Below, in pieces: positions 19,331 to 26,291 of a stretch of DNA of 64,000 bases. Every line of letters starts with the position of its first letter. The first letter of the stretch is position 1. A model generated the notes under the pieces. It had not been told where the DNA came from, searched no databases, and was given only the letters and a program-made list of their open reading frames with translations. Position numbers and translations under genes: made by a program. The DNA is from Candidatus Lachnocurva vaginae (lineage in GTDB: Bacteria; Bacillota; Clostridia; Lachnospirales; Lachnospiraceae). The stretch covers positions 372,001-436,000 of the forward strand of contig CP049781.1 of the NCBI GenBank assembly GCA_011082265.1. Reading direction: 5' to 3'.

Positions 19331-20281
19331 ATGAAGGTTGTAATTTTTGGCGGTGGAAGCGGACTTTCACAGTTAATGAAAGGGATGGTAAGCTTTCCTT
19401 GGAAAATAACGGCTGTAGTTTCCGTTTCGGATGACGGAAGAAGCACAGGAGCACTTAGAAAAGAGTTCTCAATTCCTGCTGTAGGCGACATAACAAAGGT
19501 TATGATGGCAATGTCGCAAAAATCCGAAAAAGTAAAGGAGCTTTTCATGTATCGCTTTAAAAAAGAAAGCTCTTTAAAGGGACACTCCATAAAAAATCTT
19601 ATCATGACAGCTCTTTTGGAAATGGAGGGCGATTTTAAGCATGCAATTCCTATACTTTCAGACCTCCTTTATATAAATGGTGACCTTTTGCCGGTTACAG
19701 AAGATAATGTCGATTTAATCGGCATAACTTCTGAAGGAAAAGAAATTGTAGGGGAAAGCGAGATTACAAAGGCAAGAAGTAAGATCGATTATTTAAAATA
19801 CGATAAAAAAGTTTCCGTAAATAAAGACGTTATAAAAAAGATAAAAGAAGCAGATTTGATTGTATTTAGTGCAGGCTCTCTTATTACAAGTATTATGCCG
19901 CATATCATTATCGAAGAAATTCAACAGGTTATAAAAGAATCAAAAGCTAAGAAAATGTATATTTGTAATATCATAACTCAGCCTGGAGAAACGGATGAAT
20001 TTTCCGTAAAAGACCATGTAGATATGCTCGAAAAATATTTAGGCAAGAATACGATTGATGTTGTTATCGCAAATAATACAAAATTGCCGAAAAAATTAAG
20101 AGATAAGGCTGCAATGGAAGATAAAGAGGAAGTTAAAATTGATAGAGAAAGGCTAAAAAATGCCGGAATAGAGCTTATTGAGGATAGAGTTTTCTGTAAA
20201 ACCGGAGATACGATAAGACATGATCCTCTAAAGACGTCTTATCTTATGTTTGCATATCTTATGGATAAATTTAATAAATAA
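19331..20281 (+). CDS. yvcK: YvcK family protein (gluconeogenesis factor / CofD-like)
   Basis: 316 residues with GGGSGLSQLMKG at the N terminus, SDDGRSTGALR near residue 36, GDITKVMMAMS, GHSIKNLI near residue 85 and GSLITSIMPHI near residue 183. The family binds UDP-sugars and supports growth on gluconeogenic carbon and peptidoglycan synthesis. It is a known target of PASTA kinases in other Firmicutes. No RapZ or WhiA partner is adjacent here, unlike the usual rapZ-yvcK-whiA order. Confidence 0.92.
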   Translation: MKVVIFGGGSGLSQLMKGMVSFPWKITAVVSVSDDGRSTGALRKEFSIPAVGDITKVMMAMSQKSEKVKELFMYRFKKESSLKGHSIKNLIMTALLEMEGDFKHAIPILSDLLYINGDLLPVTEDNVDLIGITSEGKEIVGESEITKARSKIDYLKYDKKVSVNKDVIKKIKEADLIVFSAGSLITSIMPHIIIEEIQQVIKESKAKKMYICNIITQPGETDEFSVKDHVDMLEKYLGKNTIDVVIANNTKLPKKLRDKAAMEDKEEVKIDRERLKNAGIELIEDRVFCKTGDTIRHDPLKTSYLMFAYLMDKFNK

Positions 20282-20310
20282 AATTAGTGTAATAAAAGGA
20301 ATAGAATAAG

Positions 20311-21021
20311 ATGGCAGAAGATGTAAATTATTCGGTCGCTGATATACGAAGGTTTAGCGATGAAAACTTTAATGAGTTTTATTCATATATTTCAAAACAT
20401 AGACAAAAAAAAGCGGATTCCTATAAATTAAAAATTGATAGAAAGCTTTCAATTCTATCAAGCTATCAGCTTGAAAAACTATTTTCTTTTATGGGAGTAA
20501 AAGAGCCTTATAATTACAGTGTTCTCCCTAATGGAAAGCCGATTCTACTAGGAGATGATATATCTTTTTCCCTCACTCATAGCGGAAATTATGCTGCTTG
20601 TGCTGTTTCAAGAAAATATGATGTTGGAATCGATGTTGAAGATGTCATGCTAAAGAAACGTCGTATGGATAGATTAAAAAAAGCGGCATATAAGTTCTTT
20701 TTGGAAGATGAGATTCAATATATAGATTTTGAAATGTGTGATAATGAAGCAATCCATAATAATGAAGCAGTGGAACATGTAATACATAATAATGAAGCAG
20801 TGGAAAATGTAATCCATAATAATGAAGCTATGGAGCATATAATCCGTGATAAATTCTTTAAAATCTGGACATTTAAAGAAGCATATATGAAAGCAAAGGG
20901 AATTTCACTTATCGATGCAATGAAAAAAGATATATTTTCAGAAGGGAAAGATACGCTCGTGCAGAAGCATACAAGCGAAGCCGTTTTGTCAATTTATAAA
21001 ATCTTAAGGAGTAAGAGTTGA
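20311..21021 (+). CDS. 4'-phosphopantetheinyl transferase (Sfp type) with an in-frame repeat insert
   Basis: 236 residues. It attaches phosphopantetheine to acyl or peptidyl carrier proteins. GIDVEDV near residue 106 (Mg-binding Asp/Glu) and FKIWTFKEAYMKAKG near residues 185-198 (WxxKEA) define the family, and NGKPIL...SLTHSGNYAACAV precedes them. Between the two metal-binding segments sits an insert of three 10-residue repeats (IHNNEAVEHV type, residues about 147-176). The insert lies in a surface linker and the enzyme could remain active. Confidence 0.85.
   Translation: MAEDVNYSVADIRRFSDENFNEFYSYISKHRQKKADSYKLKIDRKLSILSSYQLEKLFSFMGVKEPYNYSVLPNGKPILLGDDISFSLTHSGNYAACAVSRKYDVGIDVEDVMLKKRRMDRLKKAAYKFFLEDEIQYIDFEMCDNEAIHNNEAVEHVIHNNEAVENVIHNNEAMEHIIRDKFFKIWTFKEAYMKAKGISLIDAMKKDIFSEGKDTLVQKHTSEAVLSIYKILRSKS
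20751..20840 (+). repeat. 30-bp in-frame tandem repeat inside the PPTase gene (3 units plus partial)
   Basis: Units at 20751-20780, 20781-20810 and 20811-20840 read AATCCATAATAATGAAGCAG and onward, with few substitutions. A partial copy (GATAATGAAGC) precedes them. Confidence 0.92.
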
Positions 21022-21839
21022 AAAAAAATTATCAGGCGAAGCTTTCTCTTGATGGAAGAAGAATATCGCTCGGCACATTTTCTTCAAAGCAAAAAGAAAA
21101 GAAAGCATGTGACAGTGCAAAACAAATCTATTTTTCAAATGATATAACATTAGATGATGCACTTATAATGTTTGAAGAAAAGGGTGAAGAAGGTTTAAAT
21201 ATTTCATTTGATATATTAATTTCAATTTTAAATTATAGAGATAATAGGATTTTTATAAAAACACCGATTTATATAAGACTTAATTATATTTCTTATTTTT
21301 TAACCCCTAAGGTTGAACTTAAATTTGATGTAGACGAACTTTTTTATTATTCTTCTCATAAGATTTTGACTAGGGGAAATTCTTTACATTCCTTATATGT
21401 AAACGATTTTGGGATTCAGGAGAGAATTTCTGAAAGATATGGACTTCACGTTTTTTCAGTAAAGGATAGAGATTATAAATTTTTAAATGGAGATGAAACC
21501 GATTTTCGCTCCTCAAATATTTCCATAATCAATAGATTTGTAGGTGTTTTTAAAAAATATTATGAAAAAAATAAGTTCTATTATGAAGTTAAAATACATA
21601 TAAATGGAGAATTTATAATAGGAAAATTTAAAGATGAAATCAAAGCGGCAATAGCTTACAATAAAGCTGCCGATTACGCAAATGAAAAAGGACTTAAAAA
21701 ATCATTCAATCAAAATTATATAGAAGATATATCAAAAGACGAGTACAAAAAAATATATGAAGATATAAAACTTCCAGAAAGCTATATGATTTATTTTAAT
21801 GCTTCAAGCTTCGCTTATTTTATTTCAAAAGAAAAATAG
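21018..21839 (+). CDS. AP2/ERF-like DNA-binding protein with a decayed HNH-like segment
   Basis: 273 residues from a TTG start that overlaps the PPTase stop by four bases, with AAGGAG upstream. Residues 3-35 (YQAKLSLDGRRISLGTFSSKQ) and about 176-230 (FVGVFKKYYEKNKFYYEVKI, then IIGKFKDEIKAAIAYNKAADY) both look like AP2 domains: three beta strands then an AAxAYN helix. Just before the second, FLNGDETDFRSSNISIIN resembles the DGDxxNNRxxNL core of HNH endonucleases that often carry AP2 domains, but the histidines are missing. It may be a domesticated or degenerate homing nuclease. Function unknown. Confidence 0.6.
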   Translation: MKKNYQAKLSLDGRRISLGTFSSKQKEKKACDSAKQIYFSNDITLDDALIMFEEKGEEGLNISFDILISILNYRDNRIFIKTPIYIRLNYISYFLTPKVELKFDVDELFYYSSHKILTRGNSLHSLYVNDFGIQERISERYGLHVFSVKDRDYKFLNGDETDFRSSNISIINRFVGVFKKYYEKNKFYYEVKIHINGEFIIGKFKDEIKAAIAYNKAADYANEKGLKKSFNQNYIEDISKDEYKKIYEDIKLPESYMIYFNASSFAYFISKEK

Positions 21840-21941
21840 TAATATTTCACTTAATATGCTAACAAAAAAATAAAGATAATTGAATAATAGTTGCATTTAG
21901 TGTAGTATTATTTAATAAATTGATTATAAGGAGGATGGATT

Positions 21942-22316
21942 ATGGCAGTACCTAAGATACTAGTGTGTGATGATTCAATTCTTGCTAGAAAACAGTTATC
22001 GGATGTAGTAAAAGAATATTTAAAGGATGTTGATATATGTGGAGCAGCAAATGGTGAAGAAGCTCTTGATGTCTTTAAAAAAGAAAAGCCTGAGCTTACA
22101 TTTATAGATTTAGTTATGCCGAAGATGGATGGAATTGAGGCTATTAAGGCGATAAAAGAAGTTGATTCTAAAGCAAATATAATTGTTGTATCATCAATCG
22201 GAACGAAGAACGAACTTAAAAGAGCCATTGAAGCCGGAACTACGGATTTTATTCAAAAACCATTTTCTGTAGAGCAAATAAGATTGCTTTTAAAGTCTTA
22301 TTTTAAGGAGGATTAA
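21942..22316 (+). CDS. CheY-like single-domain response regulator
   Basis: 124 residues and receiver domain only. It has acidic pocket VCDDS (Asp near 9-10), phospho-acceptor Asp in FIDLVMPKMDG near residue 52, switch SSIG near residue 86 and lysine in QKPFS near residue 106. There is no output domain. It starts after TAAGGAGGATGGATT and ends 3 bp before the CheX-like gene, so the two probably act together in chemotaxis or motility signalling. Confidence 0.9.
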   Translation: MAVPKILVCDDSILARKQLSDVVKEYLKDVDICGAANGEEALDVFKKEKPELTFIDLVMPKMDGIEAIKAIKEVDSKANIIVVSSIGTKNELKRAIEAGTTDFIQKPFSVEQIRLLLKSYFKED

Positions 22317-22319
22317 TAG

Positions 22320-23201
22320 ATGTTTGCTCAATTTTTCGGAAGTTATCTTTTAAATAATAAAGCAGTTTCGAATGAAGATTTACTGGAAGCAATTTCAAGA
22401 CTTAAAAAAGCAAGAATAAAGCTTGGAACTTTAGCTATGCATAGAGGATTTATGACTGCTAAGGAAATTGATGAAGTATGTATGATGCAGTCAAGAGAAG
22501 ACAAGAGATTCGGAGAGATTGCAATCGCAAGAGATTATCTGACAGACAGTCAGGTGGAAGAACTTTTAAAGGCACAGAATCCTGACTATCTTTTACTTGG
22601 GCAGATTCTTGTCGATATGAACGTGCTTACCAATGCACAGCTTGAAGAATTATTCCTAAAATATCAGAATGAGACTGAAATCTATGACATGGATATGGAA
22701 AGTCAAGCTAATTTTGATCAGCTGATGAAAAAATTCTTGTTGGTATCGGAAAGACAGATGCCTACTGAATTAGTTGATTATTTAAAATTATTCTTTAATA
22801 ACCTTTTAAGATTCGTAGGCGAGGACTTTATGCCAATGTCCCCCGTCCCTTCATCGGAATTTCCGGTGAATTATGCTGTAGAGCAGCAGATTTCAGGAGA
22901 CGTAAAGAAGAAAACATTTATTGATATGTCGAAAGAGACCGCTGTTATATTTGCATCAAGATTTGCAAAAATGGAATTTAAAGAGTTTGATGAGTATGTG
23001 AAAGCTTCTATAGAAGATTTCTTAAACTTAAATAATGGACTTTATGGAGTTAATATTTCAAATAATTACTCCAAGGAAATTGCATTAAATCCGCCGACTG
23101 TAGTGGATAAGGATATATTAGAGCTTCCTAAGGATTCCTATGTAATTCCTTTTGCTTATCCATTCGGAACTATTCATCTTATTCTTATGGGAAATCAATA
23201 A
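22320..23201 (+). CDS. Chemotaxis-type protein: MshEN-like repeats plus CheX-like domain
   Basis: 293 residues. The N-terminal about 120 residues hold repeated short helical units (FGSYLLNNKAVSNEDLLEAI, FGEIAIARDYLTDSQVEELL and LLGQILVDMNVLTNAQLEEL) like the MshEN/GspE-N nucleotide-binding module. The C-terminal about 150 residues (from FLLVSERQMP) include KASIEDFLNLNNGLYGVN, similar to the Glu/Asn helix of CheC/CheX phosphatases. The likely role is dephosphorylation of, or scaffolding for, the adjacent CheY-like protein. The first module would suggest c-di-GMP or nucleotide input, which is inferred. Confidence 0.62.
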   Translation: MFAQFFGSYLLNNKAVSNEDLLEAISRLKKARIKLGTLAMHRGFMTAKEIDEVCMMQSREDKRFGEIAIARDYLTDSQVEELLKAQNPDYLLLGQILVDMNVLTNAQLEELFLKYQNETEIYDMDMESQANFDQLMKKFLLVSERQMPTELVDYLKLFFNNLLRFVGEDFMPMSPVPSSEFPVNYAVEQQISGDVKKKTFIDMSKETAVIFASRFAKMEFKEFDEYVKASIEDFLNLNNGLYGVNISNNYSKEIALNPPTVVDKDILELPKDSYVIPFAYPFGTIHLILMGNQ

Positions 23202-23314
23202 TGAAATTCATATATTAAATTAATATATGGAATTTATAATGAAATTCGTATATGAAATCAATGTATGGAATTTATAATGAAATTCATATATGAAATAAAT
23301 ATATAAAATTTACA
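23201..23314 (+). repeat. 38-bp tandem repeat after the CheX-like gene (3 units)
   Basis: ATGAAATTC begins at 23201, 23239 and 23277, exactly 38 bp apart. The first unit overlaps the last base of the stop codon of the preceding gene. AT-rich and non-coding. Confidence 0.88.
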
Positions 23315-23332
23315 ATAAAATAATGTATAAAG

Positions 23333-23371
23333 AATGAACTGAATTTAATTTTTTAATTCGGTTCATTTTTA
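23333..23371 (+). terminator. Terminator at the host/prophage junction
   Basis: AATGAACTGAATT pairs with AATTCGGTTCATT, followed by a T-run, 16 bp before the left attachment site. Confidence 0.82.
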
Positions 23372-23386
23372 TTTAAAAAGAGATTT

Positions 23387-23402
23387 TTTATGCTATAATA
23401 AA
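23387..23402. other. Putative attL core
   Basis: TTTATGCTATAATAAA is identical to 54186-54201. It lies just outside the integrase terminator, with arm-type boxes 48 bp inward. Confidence 0.72.
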
Positions 23403-23408
23403 AACACA

Positions 23409-23451
23409 AAGACCAAAAGTTGTTGATTTATCAATGCTTTCGGTCTTTTTT
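23409..23451. terminator. Bidirectional terminator next to integrase
   Basis: AAGACCAAAAG pairs with CTTTCGGTCTT, with a T-run on the + side and a weaker one on the - side. It ends integrase transcription and shields the prophage from host read-through. Confidence 0.8.
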
Positions 23452-23471
23452 GTTACTAACTTGTCACTAGT
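23450..23471. other. Left pair of 11-bp integrase arm-type boxes (putative)
   Basis: TTGTTACTAAC (23450-23460) is followed directly by TTGTCACTAGT (23461-23471). The same 11-bp spaced pair occurs inside the right prophage end. The second box overlaps the integrase stop codon. Confidence 0.6.
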
Positions 23472-24522
23472 TCACTTTGAAAAGTTCAATTGCACTTTTC
23501 AATTCTTCAATAGTTTTATGATTATAAACTCTATTTCCAACATCTTTTGATACATGACCCATCATTAAATCAATACATCTTCTATTAGCACCTTTTGAAT
23601 CAAGAACTGATTCAAATGTATGTCTGCATTCATGAGGTGTTTTATTTATATTTAGATAATTCATAAGGCTGTTCCAGTTCGCTCTGTATGAACTTTGTGA
23701 AATCTTTTGACCATTTATATTGATTAGATATTCAAAGTCTTTATTTAGCCTATTTTTGACGATTGGAAGGATGGCTGAATGTATAGGAACTATTCTATTT
23801 TTACCTGCATTAGTTTTTATTCCGCCTTTAAATGTCATATTTTTAAGGTTTACATTTTCAGTTTTAAGGGTAAGAAGTTCACTAATTCTAAAACCAGTAT
23901 ATAAAAAAATTAAAATTGTATCCAACCATTCAACAGGAACATTTCCAAAATCTTTTCCTTGAATGTATTCTTTATATGCTGACCAAATTCTTTTAATTTC
24001 TTCATCAGAAAATCTATCCCTTGAACTTGTAGGGATTGGATCTGAAGTTAGTAAATCGGAATAGCATCTTGTTGTTATATCAAGTTCAAGTGAAAATTTA
24101 TCAAGATGCCCCCAAAGGTTTTTTATCGCACCTTGGGTTGAATATCCCCTTCCACAATTATCAATGCAATCTTGCATGTGATATGCTTTGATTTCTCTAT
24201 ATCTCATATCAGATAATTTTTTAATATGCTTATATGCAGATTTTAAGCTGTTTCTATTTGATTGACTGAGTTTAATAGCTTTCTTTTCTAACCACAAATC
24301 AAACAATTCTTCTAGTGTAATTTTTATTCTGTCCACATCCCAAGGGTTCTTGTTATATTCAGCAAGAAGAATGTTTCCTTCCTCCCTAGTTGCAACATAA
24401 CCAATTGTATCATAGACTGGATGTCCTTTATCATTCCATCCAGTTGTTTTTCTAACCCAAAAGGGTTTCCTTCTGTTTCCTGAAAGCTTAACAACTGAAC
24501 CATAACCATTTGGATTTTTCAT
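23467..24522 (-). CDS. int: Tyrosine integrase/recombinase
   Basis: 351 residues. It has an N-terminal arm-binding domain (RRKPFWVRKTTGW, AP2-like beta sheet, about 15-60), a SAM-like core-binding domain (about 65-160) and a catalytic domain. The catalytic set is complete: Arg212 (TGFRISELL), Lys near 236, His297 and Arg300 (PHECRH), His323 (MGHVS) and nucleophile Tyr333 (VYNH). Its start has AAAAGGATGG about 7 nt upstream. It lies at the left end and is transcribed outward toward attL, as usual for integrative phages. Confidence 0.95.
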   Translation of the reverse strand: MKNPNGYGSVVKLSGNRRKPFWVRKTTGWNDKGHPVYDTIGYVATREEGNILLAEYNKNPWDVDRIKITLEELFDLWLEKKAIKLSQSNRNSLKSAYKHIKKLSDMRYREIKAYHMQDCIDNCGRGYSTQGAIKNLWGHLDKFSLELDITTRCYSDLLTSDPIPTSSRDRFSDEEIKRIWSAYKEYIQGKDFGNVPVEWLDTILIFLYTGFRISELLTLKTENVNLKNMTFKGGIKTNAGKNRIVPIHSAILPIVKNRLNKDFEYLININGQKISQSSYRANWNSLMNYLNINKTPHECRHTFESVLDSKGANRRCIDLMMGHVSKDVGNRVYNHKTIEELKSAIELFKVN

Positions 24523-24540
24523 ATTTTTACCATCCTTTTA

Positions 24541-24569
24541 TTGAACCAAAGGACAGAAGAAGATATAAT
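24541..24569 (+). promoter_or_regulatory. Promoter of a rightward small RNA
   Basis: TTGAAC (24541-24546) and TATAAT (24564-24569) are 17 bp apart. It faces away from the integrase start and directs transcription into the spacer at about 24576. Confidence 0.65.
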
Positions 24570-24575
24570 CTATAG

Positions 24576-24655
24576 ATAGGTGTAACCTTTCTTCCATCCT
24601 GAAGTGGTTGCATTCACATCTGACCCTGACTGTTGCAGCAGTTGGGGTCTTTTTT
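24576..24655 (+). ncRNA. Putative small RNA antisense to the integrase leader
   Basis: About 80 nt between a consensus promoter and a terminator: a 10-bp stem (24622-24631 with 24640-24649) and T6. There is no ORF of note. It is complementary to any leftward transcript reaching int. It also contains CTTTCTTCCATCCT (24587-24600), whose CCATCCT part is complementary to the AGGATGG ribosome sites of int and of the HTH gene at 25884. Base-pairing control of these genes is inferred. Confidence 0.5.
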
Positions 24656-24938
24656 ATTTGCAATATTTTCTTAAATATCTAATTACATCATCTTGTTTTT
24701 CAATCATTTCATCAAGTGTTCCTTCAAAAATATCAATTTTATACAAGCTTCTAAAAATCTGCATCCAATATTTTCTTCCTTTCAATTTGATTTTTCCTAT
24801 TGGATAAGTATTAAAATATGGTTCTATTATTCCACTTGATAATCTTTTTAAAACTAAAAGGTCATATTCTTCTGATTTTAATTTGTTTTTGAAAGCATTA
24901 AAATATTTTATTTCATTTGAATCTAGTTCTAATTTCAT
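24654..24938 (-). CDS. Small hypothetical phage protein between integrase and repressor
   Basis: 94 residues from the inner ATG (MKLELDSNEIKYFNAFKN). GAAAGGATGTG upstream acts as its ribosome site, while a 7-codon-longer frame from 24959 starts inside that site. It is charged and soluble, with no recognised domain. The C terminus (DEMIEKQDDVIRYLRKYCK) is helical. The position between int and the repressor is typical of lysogeny-expressed genes such as excision control or exclusion, but nothing in the sequence proves it. Confidence 0.55.
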   Translation of the reverse strand: MKLELDSNEIKYFNAFKNKLKSEEYDLLVLKRLSSGIIEPYFNTYPIGKIKLKGRKYWMQIFRSLYKIDIFEGTLDEMIEKQDDVIRYLRKYCK

Positions 24939-24991
24939 AAAAAAATCACATCCTTTCAAATATTTTTAAAATTTTACATAAATTATATTAC

Positions 24992-25450
24992 CTATGCGTT
25001 TAATGATTCTTTTTTGAATGAGTATTTTTCATCTTCAAGTAATGTTGCTATTCTTTCAGTGATTTTAATTTTATCTACTTCATCAAGTTTTTGGAAATCA
25101 TTTACAAGTTCAAGTGTTGCCTTTCCATAAGTTTGCTCAATAGAATTCTGAAGTTCAGCTTCCTTTGATAAGTTTTGTTCAAGATTCTTAAGTGCATCTA
25201 TTCCTGAAGGAACATCATATCCCATCAGCCAAACTTCATTTACTTTTAGAGCCATTGACAAAATGGTTAATTTTTCTTGACTTGGAGAATATTTATTTGA
25301 AATGTATTGACTTAAATCATTTTTGTTTAACTTTACATTATATTTTTTGCAGTAAGGTTTACAAAGTTCTAATATATCAACTTGTTTCAAATTTCTTTCC
25401 AATAATAATTGGTTTAGTCTATCAGCTGTTGTGATTTTAATGACAATCAC
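24992..25450 (-). CDS. Phage repressor, XRE-type helix-turn-helix (CI-like)
   Basis: Up to 152 residues. The HTH is at about residues 8-70 (ADRLNQLLLERNLKQVDI, then NKNDLSQYISNKYSPSQ), followed by a short helical C terminus with no LexA-type protease motif. The drawn GTG start at 25450 overlaps the ribosome site AAAGAGGTG. With that site the natural spacing points to ATT at 25441 (giving IKITTADRL), a rare start codon that would keep levels low. Its promoter contains the operator, so it is autoregulated, divergent from the Cro-like gene. Confidence 0.85.
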   Translation of the reverse strand: MIVIKITTADRLNQLLLERNLKQVDILELCKPYCKKYNVKLNKNDLSQYISNKYSPSQEKLTILSMALKVNEVWLMGYDVPSGIDALKNLEQNLSKEAELQNSIEQTYGKATLELVNDFQKLDEVDKIKITERIATLLEDEKYSFKKESLNA

Positions 25451-25473
25451 CTCTTTCTTATTTTTATATTGTT

Positions 25474-25502
25474 ATTATAATGTATCTTGAACTTTAGTTC
25501 AA
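25474..25502 (-). promoter_or_regulatory. Repressor promoter (PRM-like), overlapping operator O1
   Basis: On the - strand TTGAAC (25502-25497) and TATAAT (25479-25474) have a 17-bp spacer. The -35 hexamer lies within the O1 palindrome. Confidence 0.7.
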
Positions 25503-25503
25503 G
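25486..25503. promoter_or_regulatory. Operator O1
   Basis: CTTGAACTTTAGTTCAAG has perfect 8-bp arms around a TT centre. It covers the -35 of the repressor promoter. Confidence 0.75.
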
Positions 25504-25519
25504 GCAATAATGAAAAAAA

Positions 25520-25536
25520 GTTCAAAAAATATGAAT
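25520..25536. promoter_or_regulatory. Operator O2
   Basis: GTTCA-N7-TGAAT is an imperfect version of the GTTCA...TGAAC half-sites. It lies just upstream of the rightward -35. Confidence 0.6.
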
Positions 25537-25543
25537 TTAAGTG

Positions 25544-25572
25544 TTGACGGATTAAAAATCTTTTGATATACT
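25544..25572 (+). promoter_or_regulatory. Rightward early promoter (PR-like)
   Basis: TTGACG (25544-25549), a 17-bp spacer and TATACT (25567-25572). Operators flank it on both sides and it drives the Cro-like gene and the early operon. Confidence 0.75.
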
Positions 25573-25580
25573 TTACTCAA

Positions 25581-25597
25581 GTTCAGAAAAACTGAAC
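25581..25597. promoter_or_regulatory. Operator O3
   Basis: GTTCAG-AAAAA-CTGAAC is a perfect palindrome with 6-bp arms. It covers the expected start of rightward transcription. Confidence 0.75.
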
Positions 25598-25634
25598 AAA
25601 AAATAAAAATTTTAAATGTATAGGAGCAGATGCA

Positions 25635-25844
25635 ATGGCTTATGATTATTCAAAACTAAATGGAAAGATTGTTGAAATTTTCGGCACTCGTAGAAAATTT
25701 GCTGAAGAAATGAATCTTTCTGAAAGAACCATTTCTTTAAAGCTGAATAATAAGATACCTTGGAAGCAAACTGAAATTCAGAGAGCAATGGAAATCTTAA
25801 ATTTTCAGGTTGAAGAAATACAGGATTATTTTTTTACTCGTTAA
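25635..25844 (+). CDS. Cro-like regulator, DUF739 family
   Basis: 69 residues (YDYSKLNGKIVEIFGTRRKF, then AEEMNLSERTISLKLNNK). This is a minimal helix-turn-helix protein of the DUF739 family found as the first rightward gene of many Firmicutes phages. It starts about 60 bp after the promoter with TAGGAGCAGATGCA upstream. It probably competes with the repressor for the GTTCA/TGAAC operators. Confidence 0.85.
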   Translation: MAYDYSKLNGKIVEIFGTRRKFAEEMNLSERTISLKLNNKIPWKQTEIQRAMEILNFQVEEIQDYFFTR

Positions 25845-25861
25845 GTTCAGAAAATATGAAC
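25845..25861. promoter_or_regulatory. Operator-like site O4
   Basis: GTTCA-N7-TGAAC lies 1 bp after the Cro-like stop and 23 bp before the next gene. The half-sites match O1-O3. Confidence 0.6.
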
Positions 25862-25883
25862 TAATCAAGAAAGGATGGAGTGT

Positions 25884-26276
25884 ATGAACAATTTTGCAGA
25901 AAAGTTAAATCAAGCAATGCTTGAAAGACAACTTTCACAGAAAGAACTTGCTGCTGCAATCGGCAAGGGAAAAAGTTCGGTTAGTCAATATCTTTCAGGA
26001 AGGTCAGTTCCAAGACCTGATGTGCAGGAAAAAATCGCTGAAGTTCTTGAATGCACAGTCGAATGGCTGAACAGTGAAATAGATGGTGAAGATGTAAGTG
26101 TTGGATTAAAAAGATTAACACCAGCTCAAACAGCTAAAATTTTAGGAGTTGGTGTTCAAAGTGTAAGGGTGGCATTACAACAAGGAACCGCACCATTTGG
26201 TTATGCGGTTAGAAACAAATCAAGATGGTCTTATCATATAAGTCCTAAAAAATTAAATGAATATGTTGGTGTATAG
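25884..26276 (+). CDS. XRE-family regulator with a second excisionase-like segment
   Basis: 130 residues from the inner ATG (MNNFAEKLNQAMLERQLSQ). An ATG at 25875 lies inside the AAGGATGGAG ribosome site. The XRE helix-turn-helix is at residues 4-60 (LSQKELAAAIGKGKSSVSQYLSG). After it, TPAQTAKILGVGVQSVRVALQQG resembles the MerR/excisionase-type HTH used for DNA-binding adapters. It is a likely early-gene regulator. Confidence 0.8.
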   Translation: MNNFAEKLNQAMLERQLSQKELAAAIGKGKSSVSQYLSGRSVPRPDVQEKIAEVLECTVEWLNSEIDGEDVSVGLKRLTPAQTAKILGVGVQSVRVALQQGTAPFGYAVRNKSRWSYHISPKKLNEYVGV

Positions 26277-26291
26277 AAAGGTGGATTGATT

